From positions 120,001-184,000 of the forward strand of contig WBZZ01002773.1 in assembly GCA_019918135.1 (NCBI GenBank): a stretch of DNA of 64,000 nt, given 5' to 3'. Shown here piece after piece: positions 51,552-63,979 of this stretch. The notes below the pieces were generated by a model. It ran no database searches. It worked only from the letters and a program-made list of their open reading frames with translations, and had not been told where the DNA came from. The stretch is from Paulinella micropora (lineage: Eukaryota > Cercozoa > Imbricatea > Euglyphida > Paulinellidae). The position numbers were made by a program, and so were the translations under genes. Each line of letters begins with the position of its first letter. Position 1 is the first letter of the stretch.

Positions 51552-51901
51552 AACTGTGACTGTCGGATTAAAAAGAACAGTTTTTATCTCCTTCTTTCTC
51601 TTCTCCTCCTCCCTCTTTTCCTCCCGTCATTCTAGGACTTCAACACGCTCACCTGACCCAGTGTCTTCGTCTTGATGTCCCCCCTCCGCAGCGGTATAAG
51701 CTTGCTGGGGGTAGTTGGAGCCGGAACTGGAGCTATAATTCCAGTATCCGTGTCCTCTGGGAGGGCGCGCTGGGGTCCGGCCTCCCCTTCCCCGATAGCC
51801 CCGACCTCTTGGTGCCCATCCTCTTGGTGTCCCTCGGGACGCTCGTGACGCTCCTCTCGTCTCTCCTCCTCTAGTCGGCGCCGCTGTCGGCCCGCTGCTT
51901 C

Positions 51902-54149
51902 TTACTCCTCCTTTCTCTTCATCTTCTCAAGGAAGGAAATGATGGCCTCCCGGAACTCTCCGTCCGCGACCATATTTGCATTCCACCTCCTCTCCACCAA
52001 CTCCTTCTTGTAAACTCTGTATAAGGCCTGCTCCTTTTTTGAGCCTTTGAGTTCTCTCAGGAAGATATTTCGCATCCTGTCATCGTCAGAGTCATGACTG
52101 TGTGGACAGGTGCCTACTCCATGCTTCGCCTCATTCTTACACGCCATATATGAAAAATAGCGGTAGCACGGCGTCGGCTCGTCTCTCCCCCTCTTTTGAC
52201 CCGCCGACCGAGTTGTATGTGCTGCTTGAGCACCTCCAACCCCTTGTGTCGCGGCACTGGAGAATGACTCGGTGGCCGTGTCCAAGTCGGAACACGCTTT
52301 GAGCACCTCCCTATACAGGTCGCTCGGCTGAACAGCCGCTACGGCCCTCTCGTATATATTCGTTTCTAAAAAATCCGCCGTCTTCACCGCCGCGAAGGTC
52401 GGACAGGACTGTATGATCCTTGCGAGCTTGCTCGGGTGTCGTGCACACAAAGCACTCAGGAAATACAAAATGATAGACTTCCGGCTATAAAAGAGCCCGT
52501 ACTTGGCGCTGACCTCAGTGAGGATCGCTGCCAACCTCGCGCTAATGCCAGCCCTTCGTTCACCTCTTAAAAAATCTCAAACCCAATCAAAGTACCAGTA
52601 CACAGATGCTGATGCCCATGAGTTTTAAAGTATTGCAAGAGGACGGCAACTGGCACCGTGCACTGCAGGTCTGAGGCTGCTCTCCTAGCCGACACCTCTA
52701 CCGCTCGCAACGCCTTGTATTCCACAACATCAAATCCTTGTGTGAGAATTGATGGGTCCAACAAGGTGGACAACGCCTCATACTCCTGTGTTTCGTCCGT
52801 TGAATGCTGCTTCATACAAGCATCAATTCTTCGGAGCTTGTCTCGAAGGTTCGCATCCGTGTCCTTCTGACTCGCTGTCTCTGCGAACAGCGTCAGAGCA
52901 GTGGCATCGGACTTGGTATATTTTTGGAAGGCGTTAATGATAGCCTGTCTGTCCTTCTTGTCATTATTGTTGACAATGACAGTGGTAGGCGCTGAGCTAG
53001 TCGTAGGGGCAGGAGGGGCTGTATGGGCTGACGGAACGTACCCAGGGGGAGACATAAAAGGCCCAGAGGAAGGTGCCTGTCTCGTAGCCGTCGCCTTAGC
53101 CAATGCAATCTTTGCCTCCAACTCCTTCTTTTCTTTCTCCTCTGCTCTTTCCCTGATATGCAGGTCTTGAGCATGATGAAAAAAAGACATGAGCTCGGCA
53201 GCCTTCCGAAGGAACAGAGCCTTCTCCGCCAACTCCTTCTCTCCCGCTTTATTGGTGAGGGCGGGTGCGGCCGTTCCCTCCAAGATCGTATGATCCTTGG
53301 TGAAAGCCCACCTCTTCCATGCGTCGTCCTTCTGCAAGGCCGCATGCAACTTCTTAATCTTCGTCATCCCTCCAGCTTCGCCTTCTATTTCTTTCAGGGC
53401 CGGGTGAAGGTCCCTGCCATAAATCGGGGTTTGTTGGAGTTTATTCAAGTCCACCAACTTGATCTCCATAAGTCTCAGGGGTATATCCATGACATTAATC
53501 TGTCCTCGGACGTTCCTGGACTTAACTCCCCTTCCCCTCTTTTGATTGAATCGATATCCTGACCAGGATCGAGCAACCTAGCCAGTGCTCTTGAATCCCA
53601 TGGCAGGACAGTCTTGTTAGACTGGTACTCATAGAGTATAGCACACTCGAACACTTTCCATGTGAGGTCGAGAAGCTCCAGTAAAGACATATTGTCCCCA
53701 AATGAGACATGTTGCACCTGTAACTGTGCACTGTCGTCTCTGAGGAATTTTGCAAGAGACAGGACTTGTTTTGGGAGGGGGTAACAGATATCCTCCTTTC
53801 TCAAGGGATCTCCCCATCGTATTTCTGGGGGAATGAATAGCCATTTATAGGCCTCATCCTTCCCTATTTTATCCTCAAACTCCTTCTCACTTAGATTGCC
53901 ATATTCGGCCACAAACCTCGCTTCCTCCTCGCTCCTCTCCTTCTCGACTTCCGACTCTCCCATCCGCCCAGGGGCGAACAGTCGGTCCTCTGGTCCTCCT
54001 GTTTCATAGGAAGGCACTGCCAGATCTCCCCCGTCCCCAACAGGGCCAACGTTATCCTCCTGGTCTATTGGGGTTCTCTCATTCTCTCCTCCTTCTTCAT
54101 TCCAATATGCTTCTTCAGACCTGAAGATATGGTCTCTGAAGGAATACAA
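51902..54149 (-). mobile_element. Gypsy element: gag-like region
   Basis: Helical, charged protein regions including a CCCH-like cluster (CYRYFSYMACKNEAKHGVG then CPHSH) near 52150, unlike the CCHC knuckle usual in gag. Assigned by position. Confidence 0.5.
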
Positions 54150-54200
54150 AGGAGATAGATCTGTTTTTCTATTCCGTAATTACTCTGTTCGTCTCTGAGG

Positions 54201-55466
54201 AACGAATAGAGAGGAAAGATGAAAAGACAGTGTAGAGAGAGAGAGAGTCTCACCTCTATGTCTTATGTGTTTTTGTTTGTGAGAAAGAAGTAGTCTATAC
54301 GACTTTCTCTGAAAACGATCTCCTTCTCCACTCCTCTTTTCTTTTTCTCTTTTTGTTGTTGTATCTTTTATGAGGTACGAGGACCTACGTACAGATAATG
54401 TCAAAGAGGCTCGAGAAGCACTCCTTGAGAAGTCGACCTGTCGTCTGACACTTGTTGAGACCTATTGTCGAAAAACAGTCAGAGATTTGCAAAAATACTC
54501 TGAATCATTGTATATGTTTTGAGAGGCAACTAAGTGCACAGATTTGAAAGGAGGAGTACTACGCTCGTGTCCTTCAAGTTTGATTGTAACTGTGAGTGTT
54601 TGTTTGTACGTCTGTTGACCTACTCTGTCTCTGTCTCAAGAGAGAACACAAGAACAGCTATGAGGTCTGGTGTCTGGCCTCCTTATGAGGACACAGATAC
54701 AGGCTGTGTAGAGGGTACTGAGACACCTACTCACAAACGCCTAGACGTCTGGTTTTGCAAAAGGAGCTGTGTGGGGATGTGCTGGAGTATTTGTTTTTTG
54801 GAACACCTACTCAGAAGAGATAGGTCTGTCCAATTTTCCTTTCTGCTGTTCCAAAAACAAGCCAGAAAAGAAATCAGCCTTGTGCTGGTGACTCCAATGT
54901 TACAATCCCTGAAGATAGCTCGATAAAAAATCGGTAATACAACCAGACACAAATCCCCCAAAGGAGAATTATGTCTCGTTATATTAGCTCAGTGAAGCCG
55001 AAAAAGAAAGCGGCCACAGACCACGGTTAAAATGGCATTAGGTCAAATCCGGCCAAACGATATTGAAATACTGGGAAAAAAACTAGGTGCACCTGACACC
55101 CGAAAAACTGTACTTTTTACCGGCTATCCGGGGGGTGATGCCCACAAAGCAGCCATGTTTTTCTGCGCGTGTTGCGCTTGAAGAACAAGTGAGAATGCAT
55201 GAGATTCAGCAACTCAAGTGATTGGCAAGTAAACCAGTACAAGGTACCCCACTTGGTCAAAAAATGGGAACGTGATAGACAGTGAGATGAACGTATGGAG
55301 TAATCCAGTCTTCTGTGTAGAGAGAGTGGTGGGGCCGACATCGGCACGCAAAAGAACGCTACCATCCTCTCTTGTTACTTGCTTTTTGTGTCTACCCGTC
55401 CCATGTACCTCCCATTTATTTGTCCAAATAATAGGAGAAGTTGGGTCCGGGCCCGCAAAATCCCAG
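54201..55466. other. Stretch with no recognised gene
   Basis: AT-rich to mixed sequence next to the gypsy gag end; a 5' LTR of that element should lie here but was not delimited. Short GA-rich tracts at about 54230-54250. The frame at 55214-55588 (minus) may be the tail of the gene pieces at 55467-57779. Confidence 0.4.
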
Positions 55467-57779
55467 TCACCGGAGACGATATTTGGATGAGTTGTTTGGC
55501 GCTTGAGGCGTACCCATCTTCCGAAAAATATTTCTAGTCTCCTGACCCCACGCTTTAGCGTCAGCTTCAGTAAAAAGAGTACGAGCATTAATTTTTAAAA
55601 ACTGCGCCCACCAGGCGGCCCAGAATGTTTTAATTCTAGCCCAGCGGCCGGGAGCGATCAGATTTTGAAATGTAATGTTTTCGTCAAATACTGCCTGAAA
55701 CAAAGTTCGCAAAGGCTGGCCTTTGTCTAACCCAAACCATTGCCATGCACCTGTACCACCTGATTCCAAACGAGGCTGATAAAAGCGAAAGCCGCTTATA
55801 GCAGGCCCCGGACGTCGTTTGCCTTTATTACTGATTTTGTCAGCAAATTCTTGCAAACGAGTTGATTGCTTAAAGAAAGGGTGACTTGAATCAATATGGA
55901 TTCCCCATTTTGTTTCCGGCACCCCATCTATAACTTCACAAATCAGGTAGTCCACAAAGCGGCCGCAGATACAAAGCATCATATGCAGTAAGTCAGGTAT
56001 ATGTCTCTCTAGAGGGACAAACCAGAAAAGAGATTTCTCATTTTTATATTTTTTCCCTTTCGTGTTCACGTCCTCTGACTTCCTGTTGATGTTCCATTCT
56101 CTAATTCAAAGTTATGTCGTTCAGATTTGTGGCAAGTGCAGAAGTAGCAGAAATGATTACCACCTGCTGACTTATGTGCACATCATATCGCCGGTCACGA
56201 ACAACTTGCACGGGTAGTGAATGCCGGAAGTCCAACCCTCCTGTTCGAGCTCTTGTAACTCGAACAGAAGTGTTCCTAATTCATTCAAAAAAGAAAAATT
56301 ATTATTAATGAATTAATACTGCCACTTCAAGCTGTTAAAGTCATGTGACTTTAATTAATACGTCAGGTTGAAAAAAAGGCACAATAATTTAAGATTAATT
56401 GCCTCCCATCCAACCTGACTAAGCAACGATTGAGAAAGCTGCGCAAGTTCGATGAGAAAGGGGGCCTTGTTGTCATTAGGCTTCCTTTCTCGTCGAACTC
56501 TTAGTAACAAGAGAGAGCACTGAAGAGAGAGAGAGAGAGAGAGGGGGGGGGGGGGTGGGGGGGGGGGAGGGAGGGAGAGAGAGAGAGAAAGAGAGACTGA
56601 GTGTGTGTGTGCCTGCGCGATCTTTCAGGGCGAGCAAATCCTCGGAACACTTTGAGATGAAGAGGGGAAAGATGCCCTTCTGTATTCTTGGGTGTGGTAA
56701 ACCCGGAATTAAATTACGATTCTCATCTAGTGCAAAGCACTTCATCGCCCAGAGCACTGAGTTTAACGTTGCCCCCGTCTTTCGCCCGTCACCCCCAATC
56801 GCGAGGCATAGCTCCTTCGGATCTGCTTTTTTCTGCCGCCAGCCATCCTCCAACCACTCCATCAGTGCACTAACGTCGGCAGAGGCGCAAGTCCCTTCTC
56901 GGTTTAAATGGAGTCTGTACTTCTCGTCTATTATGGCAGTAAGGGCTTTTCTGTCCTTTACAAGATCGTGACCGAATAGGAAGGGGTGCTTTGTAGCTGT
57001 AAGTAAGGTTTTGGCCTGTTCGTCCGAAATGACATTGGTGTCCATATGGAGTAAAGTCTGAAATGCAATGTCCTGGATCTCAGCGGCGGTAGGCTTTTTC
57101 TGGTAGTTTTGTACCATGTCTTTGTACATGTCATCATACTCGCACGCCTCCTCCTCACTCAACCGATACTCTTCCGACACACACTGCCTAAACAAGCTAA
57201 CTGCCTGACCTACTCTTTTATTTCTCTGCCAGTCTGTGACTCTATTCGTTGTCTCTGTGTCTTTCTTTCGAGTGCGTGGAACACGACAAACAATCACAGT
57301 ATCATATTGTGTGTCATATTTATCGCGAAAAATCCCCTCACCCTCACCATCAAAGGCAGCATTCCATCTTACACGCACAGGCTCAACATCAACAGTAGCA
57401 GAATCAGAAGCAGCAGTGTCATAAGCAGCATGCCAGTTAGAGACAGTTTTTTCACTAATCAGGTTGAAAATGTTCTGTCTGGGGGGGGGGGGATTTTGTG
57501 GATTATAATCTAGTCTAACGTTAAAGAAAAGAGACTCGGTCAGTGGGCCCTGGGTTGTGGGCAGTGGCTCATAAACAATCCGGTTTCCCTGCCGTACGAA
57601 GGGTCTTGTTCTCGCTGCTCGTGCACATAGATTGCGTTGTCAAGCTTTTGTTTTTTTTCAGCCCTGGCTTCGTTACGAATTGTCTGTTCGGATCTGTCAG
57701 GATTTTTGTCCCCAACCTTCTCGCGCCTCCAAGATTTGCTTTTCTTCGTAGAAGGCGTGAATGGCGCCCTCAGGCTCAT
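55467..57779 (-). pseudogene. Pieces of an unrecognised, possibly mobile-element-derived gene with probable introns
   Basis: Three minus-strand blocks look coding: 57540-57779 (MSLRAPFTPSTKKSKSWRRE), about 56560-57480 (VSNWHAAYDTAAS, then GGDGRKTGATLNSVLWAMK) and 55467-56069 (FVPLERHIPDLLHMMLCICG, then GAWQWFGLDKGQPL). A pyrimidine run plus CAG at about 57480 looks like a 3' splice site before the second block; 56070-56475 may be an intron and carries AT-rich sequence. The segments resemble, from memory, a multi-copy family of unknown function seen in several animal and protist genomes; a transposase-like origin is inferred. Breaks or introns cannot be told apart by eye. Confidence 0.4.
56519..56610. 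repeat. GA-repeat and G-run low-complexity tract
   Basis: Alternating GA repeats on both sides of a G-rich core of about 30 bases. Low complexity at the edge of the second coding-like block. Confidence 0.8.
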
Positions 57780-57884
57780 CACTCGACAAAAAAAGCTAAA
57801 AAAATTCGATAGGCAACCAAAAACAATTGAGATCTGCCCTAGCCCGGCCTGAACATTTTTGAAAGTTAGTGAAAAAAGACCCAA

Positions 57885-58489
57885 AACTACACAAACTCCA
57901 GGAAAAATCTTCTCCTAGTAAACCAGAATGCAGTTAAAAAAATCTCCTCCTACTACTTGAACCAGACTCAGGCCGCGGTTAAAAAAAGGGTTTATATATT
58001 TAGAAAGCTCGCATCCGAGGCTTGAACTGTTCCCCACCAATTTTTTACACCCTTTTACCTTATTTTTAAAAAGTAATTTCTTTTAGTAAATACTGTGATA
58101 TTACCGTTAACACTAGAAATTGAATTCAAATTCAAAAGTAATTTTTTTTCGAGTCGTGGGGAACAGATTCAGATGTGCTCTTCAAAGTAATCTATCACTC
58201 AAACGCAGAGTTTAGGGAAGCTACCCCGCTAAGGGTAAAGAAGAACAGAAGAAAAGACTTTTAATGACTTTGGGTCACACAAATTTATGATGTTATGACC
58301 TTTACAGAATGGTAATACTCATTTGATTCTAGGCATTCCAGACTATGATTCGCGAATACTCTAGAAAGTGTCCTTGTCAGTAATAAAGGTATTAATAACT
58401 GTCCGGCCTGTGAACCTGCCTATGACTAAGACTATCCAAATTACCGGTAAATTGTCTAGGTGGAGTAACGGGTATTAGTAGTACATTAC
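57885..58489. other. AT-rich stretch with a small inverted repeat; likely includes the copia 3' LTR
   Basis: No gene seen. CTGTTCCCCAC (58027-58037) and GTGGGGAACAG (58156-58166) are inverted repeats 118 bases apart, with CATCCGA and CAGATG-like bases outside them; this could be a small MITE-like element. The copia 3' LTR should extend leftward from about 58490, but its far end was not found. Confidence 0.4.
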
Positions 58490-58935
58490 AACGCTCCCCC
58501 TTAGTCGCAAGTCATAGGCTATATTAGTGTGTAAATATAAAAAAAATAGTGTTGAGGATCAGTTATGGGTTACCCGAAGGTTAAATATCAACTCCCATTT
58601 ACATCACATCCTCTATGTATGTATATATGTGGTCATGCAGTAACATGTATGAAGTATGTATGTGTTCAAAAATTTGCAAGCGCTTCCCGTAGAGGGTAGC
58701 AAAATCAGAAAAATTTAGATTTCCTATTCTAGGACAGAAAGAATGATAGAAAGAATTTAAATTGCTAAGTTAGCCAGGGAAAGCCTCGCGGCTGCCGGCC
58801 TCGCGTGGCAGTCGGCTACCCAGCCTCGGCTCGACGGCTCTTGACCCCTGCGCAAAACAAAGCTGCTGCAACAAGCAACAAACTGCACAAAACACTCAAA
58901 GCAAATATAGGTGAGTGGACACGCAAATCCCGAAA

Positions 58936-61641
58936 TTACTTGAGCTTTACCGTAAATTTGTTAAGTAAATACTCGAATTGTTCTTTCGGTAAATATTTTG
59001 TCATTACATCACCTATCTGCTTCTTCGTACCTACTTTTACAGACTTAATCTCACCGTCTCTCTGTAGGTGGTGCATAAAGTGTAATTCTAAAGGTAAGTG
59101 TTTAGTTCTATTACCTGACATACCCCTCTCTGCCGCTAAGACTGTTTGAGAGTTATCCTCGAATAATTCTATCGGGCTCTTTTGGGCTATGTTTAGTTAT
59201 TGTGTAATGTGTTTTAGTGCAAGTCCCTCTCTAATGCACTCAGTTGCTGCAAATATTTCAGCATCATTGGAACTCAGGGCGATGCGACTCTGTCGCTTTG
59301 ATAACCATGCAACTGGATCGCTGCCCCATAGGATCACGAATCCAGTGCGGGACTTCCCTGTTTTCTTACAAACTTTGTGAGCCGCGTCGGGCCACATGGA
59401 AAGTTTTGGATAGGTTTGCCCTTCTTGCTCTGACTTAGGCTCATGGTAAGCTAAACCTCGATAAGAGTTAACTAAATAACGAAAGATTCTGCCTAACATC
59501 GCATAAGTTATTCCCTTATCGATAGTTTGCATGACACTTGCCGAATTTAGTGCTTGTTCTATATCGGGTCTTGTCATCTTTGCGAGAAATAGCAAACGAC
59601 CAACTAGACTAGGAATTGAAAATTTTCGCAAGCTAGTTGATTCCGACATCGGTTCCGTGAAACGTTCTTGCGCTGGAGTACTAACGGGTTTAGCAGAATC
59701 GTAGCCTACCTCTTTTAGTATCTGCTGCTGATATTTTCGCTGATGCAAAATTATTTTCCCGTTCGATTGCTCTATCTCTATTCCTTTGAATTCACGGGCA
59801 ATACCGAGTCTTTTGAGCGGGAAATGTTTTTCTAATGCGGACGCAAAACGCTCATATGCTTGTTTGTTTGGTGCGGTGAACAACAAGTCATCAACATGAA
59901 ATATCCCTACTATCGCCTCTCTCAAAGCTGTATCATTTTCTACAAACATACATAAGTCTGAATCTAGGAACCTAAAACCTAGCTCCTCTAACTTGGGTGC
60001 TAATATCTCATACCATCTTCTTCCTGCCTGTGGTGCACCATATAAAGCACCATCTATACGCCATATCATCCCCTCATGCCCTTCTCTGTCTACACTCTCT
60101 GGCGCATATGCATAAACAGGGTCATTCATACGAGCATTTAGGTATGCATTTTTAAAATCTATGCCGTATAGTTTGTGTTTGTGCCAGGCAGCTAGTTTGG
60201 CAAGAAATAAAAGTGAATGGTGCGCGGCGCAAGGAACAAAGAGCTGATCTGGGTTATAGCTAACACCGGGTTCTAACATATCTCCCCGTAAAGCTAAACG
60301 AGACTTTATGAACTTTTTCCCTTTCTCATCTAACTTTACTTTGTGAACCCATGTCAATCTAACTATCTTACTAACTCCTGCCTTGCTTGCCTCCTTATGG
60401 GGTACCCATGTGTATGTGTTAAAGGATTGAAGAGCTTTTAGCTCTGTTTTCATACCCTCTAAAACATCTTTAGCTGTCAAACCTTCCTCTATGACATCTT
60501 TGGGTACTCTGATATCTACATACAAATAAAAATCACGAATCTCATCTGCCACCATACGGTCATCGCATAAAAACATATTAGCGGGACTTTGTAACGGGTA
60601 TTCGGAATCTTTCACGGAGTATTTGAGGATTTCCGAATTCAGCATCCGTTCTTCTTCGTCTTCAAACTTAACTATGTGGGTGGGCTGAGGTCTGTCTCTA
60701 ACTACGAGTCTATCTCTGGGGTCACTCACTCTGCTGACTACCCCTACTCGTACTATTCTCTGCCATCCCTCACCGTACTTTTTCTTCGCCCATCCATCTC
60801 CCCATGCACGCGCGGGCACTCTTACTACCTTACCTATTAGCTCTTGAGCCTCTCTCTTTTCTCTCTTGGGCTCATTGCTAGGGGTAAATCTCTCTACTGC
60901 CTTGCACTGTCTTTTACCGGGGATTATGTTACTCTCCGTTACTCTCTGACTCTGCTCCCACGTTAATCCCTTAGATGGTGGTGATTTTTCTTCGTATGCT
61001 CTTCTTTCATGTATTTTTAGTGGATCTGTTGGATCTTGTTCATTTGTATGCTCTTGTGGCTTGATCTTGTGCTCTGGGAGTAATTGTTGTGGATAATGTG
61101 GCTCTGGACTTGTGTGTAGGCGTGTATGTTTGTGATCCAATGTATTCTTCTCCACATGCTCATTTTCATGCTCATTCTCATTCGCATCGATATCAACATT
61201 CTCTGTCTCCCCCTCAACTTCATCAAAGTGTGTTGTTGGGTGGTCGTTGTTGACGTTGTGCGGTGACTTAGGTGATTGAGGTGGTGATTGGGGTGGTGAT
61301 TGGGGTGGTGACGCTTGTGGAGATGTGTGTGGTTGCTCGCTCTCATTCTCATTCTCCCCCTCAGAGTCATCATTATCCCACGACACTAGTTTAGGAGGAT
61401 GAGCTTGTTTACCGATTTTGTGAATATTAAATCTCACATCTCTCACTCCGGAAATTATCTTCTTACCATCCCATACTCGGTATAGTTCCCGAAATAGATC
61501 ATATCCTACTAGCATCACCTTTTTCCCTCTGTACTCTCCCTTCCGCACTTTAGTCTTAGGTATATGTAACACACCCATACATCCTATTGGTTTTAAATGA
61601 AAGAATGTTGGTTTTCTACCTAACAGCTGCTCATAAGGCAA
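58936..61641 (-). mobile_element. Copia element: reverse transcriptase and RNase H region
   Basis: RT landmarks: KSRLALRGDM, LYGIDFKNAYLNA and FHVDDLLF. RNase H and the copia C-terminal tail: LSSNDAEIFAATECIREG and VMTKYLPKEQFEYLL. The N-terminal part is rich in charged and Ser/Pro/Gln sequence with a short PQSPPQSP repeat. Confidence 0.85.
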
Positions 61642-62290
61642 AATTCCTTTGCGTTCCCGTGAATTGCTGGTAGTATGTTGTGAATGGTTGTTGCTGCGTG
61701 TTCTAATTCTGCCCAGAATTGCGGCGGTAATTTAGCGTGATATCTCATTGCTCGTGCAGGCCCCGCCGTAATATCATTCACTTTTTCCGCAATAGGATTC
61801 CCGTCTTTATCGTTTGTCGCGGAGGTTTTCCAAATAAAGCGAATATTTTTCCACCACTTAATGACTTCCTCCGGAATATGGAATTCTTGATCTGCGCGAA
61901 TTTCCTTTACTTTGTTTCCTGTCTGTCTCTCATAAAAGGCTACAGCTTGTTTTAAGCAATCTACAAACTCATTCTTATGGGCTAAATAAAAGTCAAGAAT
62001 GAACAGTGAGTAGTCGTCGGTGACCAAAAATTTATACCGTTTACCACCTATTGATCTAGTTGCCCACGGTCCTGATGTGTCTATGTGTAGAATTATACCT
62101 GGCTTTTGGGCTCTTTCTATTGTATTAACTGCAAAACGTGGCAAACGTTTAGACTTTCCTATCATGCAAGATTTGCAAAATCTCACATCGCTCTCGTCAC
62201 CAACTAACTTAATGTTCAAATTTTTTGCCAATAGGCGCATCTTTGTTAACCCATAATGCCCACAGGCATAGTGAAAAAGCTTGATTCCTA
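61620..62290 (-). mobile_element. Copia element: integrase region
   Basis: Zinc-binding segment (HYGLTKMRLL, CKSCMIGKSKRLP), core segment (LHIDTSGPW, FLVTDDYSLF, EIRADQEFHIPEEV). Immediately upstream of the RT region as in the copia group. Confidence 0.8.
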
Positions 62291-62578
62291 TCTTTCTAGG
62301 TTTGTCTGACTTTCTGGGGTAAGCTTCATATAATACTATATCTACGTGTAATTCTTTCTCTCTCTTATTTACTTCATGCTTACTTGTCTTGTTTTTGTTC
62401 TCATTTGTGGGGCTTCCCTCCCCTTCTACCCCCTTGTTGCGAAAGGATCATATCTTTCGTTGACTTTCAATGGTTCATCATATTCGTCATCTCATCTATA
62501 TATCATACTCTTAGTTAATCTTCCCCTTACTAATATGTCACTCTCGTTAATGTGGATGGGGTGTTTGAGTATTACTAA

Positions 62579-63979
62579 CTATCCGTTTTGGTGGATGACT
62601 GATCTGTTGTGTCTGTGGTCCATCTGTCCTGTAGAGACTATGCTAACTGGTAAGGTAGTGTCGAGTAACATCTTCTTTTCTACTGCTCTAGGCCTTCCTT
62701 TCCCATCTATCACAGTCAGCCTAGCTCTTCCTGACTTACTCAACTCCCTTTCTCCATTACCTGTCAGTAGTTCTACCGGGTCTATCTCATCGACATTCGT
62801 CAATCTGTCTTCTCTGCATGATATGTCTGTGCTTGCTCCACTATCCTGTACTGTCATGTATCTCTTTTTCATCACTCTTTTTCTCACATGTATCAGTACA
62901 TGCTCTGTCTCTCCTTCTGTCTCTGTCTCTCTTTCTAGTTCACCCTCAGAGACTCCTCTACCCTCACCTTGTCCCTCTTCTGTGAGTTGTGGAGGTGTAG
63001 TGATGGGACTCTGTCTGACTGCTCTCTCCAAGTACATTCCTTCTATTGCTCTTACTATGTCAGTCAAAAAGTCATCTCTCTCTAGCTCGCCACTCACGAC
63101 ACGCATCACTTCTCCATTCATTCCCCTCACGCACTCATTCATCAACGTTTTAGCTATTTCATTTATATCTTTGAAGGTTATGACGGGAGGGTTGATGGGT
63201 TGCGTGTTTGTTGTCTGTGTTGGTGGGAGTGCTGTGATTGGTCTAGAACTAGAGATTTGGAGTTGTTGTGAGGTGGGACCTATTTGGTTGCCAAACTTGT
63301 TGACAGAAGTGGGCCCAAGTCGTTGCTCTCCCTCATCCACTCCACTCTCTTCTCTCCCTTCTCTGCTCTGGCCGGTCCGCTGACTAGAAAATGGATTATG
63401 TTTGCGTGGTTGTTGCGGAATATTTTGCGAGACTTGTGGACTTGTGGAAATTTTGGTGTCACGTAAAGTTTCAAATTCCCCGAAAACGAGTCTTTGCGTA
63501 ATTTTATGAGACTTTTCCAATGCCGCAGCTTTAAGACCTCGTTCGTCTGGGTAGTAAGGAGATTTGGGGGGACGCAACACGGGACTTACCGACAAATCCA
63601 ACTCCGGATAATCTGGGTCTTGTGTGGCGTGATATCCGCAGTACCTCGCATAAGATAATCGTTTCGCGTGATTTGCGTATATTCCTTTTCCTTTTGAAAT
63701 TTCAACGGAAACATTACACGGTTTTTTGCGTCTGTTTATTCCGGCACATTTTGTGTCAGGCGTGACTCCGTAAGAACTCTCAAGCCTCAAAGGAGTTTCG
63801 TTAGGGTTAGGGGTGACTGGGGAACATCGTGGGGTGGCGGATACTAACCGCTCTTCCTTGCCTTCTCCCCGTAGTGAGGAGGGACCTCGTAGGATGGCCG
63901 ATACTAACCGCACTTCCCGTCCTTCTCCACTCTCACTATGTCTATTCCCTACCCTAGGTGTAGTCTTTGTATCGTTCAA
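62579..63979 (-). mobile_element. Copia element: protease and gag region, continuing to the right
   Basis: Aspartic protease motif as VQDSGASTDIS near 62840, a Ser/Thr/Pro-rich region before it, and Cys-containing segments (CAGINRRKKPCNVSVE, CGYHATQD) upstream that may be a zinc-binding gag part. The far N-terminal end has two similar repeats of about 35 residues near 63790-63940 (EGKEERLVSAT and EGREVRLVSAI). Confidence 0.7.

Larger units (their letters stand above)
45407..54200 (-). mobile_element. Ty3/gypsy-type LTR retrotransposon, broken
   Basis: Minus-strand element with, in order, gag-like region (51902-54149), protease-like region (50655-51551), reverse transcriptase (48946-50676), RNase H (47950-48945) and integrase with a long C-terminal extension (45827-47800). 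The order RT-RNase H-integrase identifies the gypsy group. It has several breaks, roughly five. The stretch 45407-45826 is noncoding and AT-rich and is the likely 3' LTR; I could not find its partner by eye beyond 54200, so ends are uncertain and age cannot be judged from the LTRs. Confidence 0.8.
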
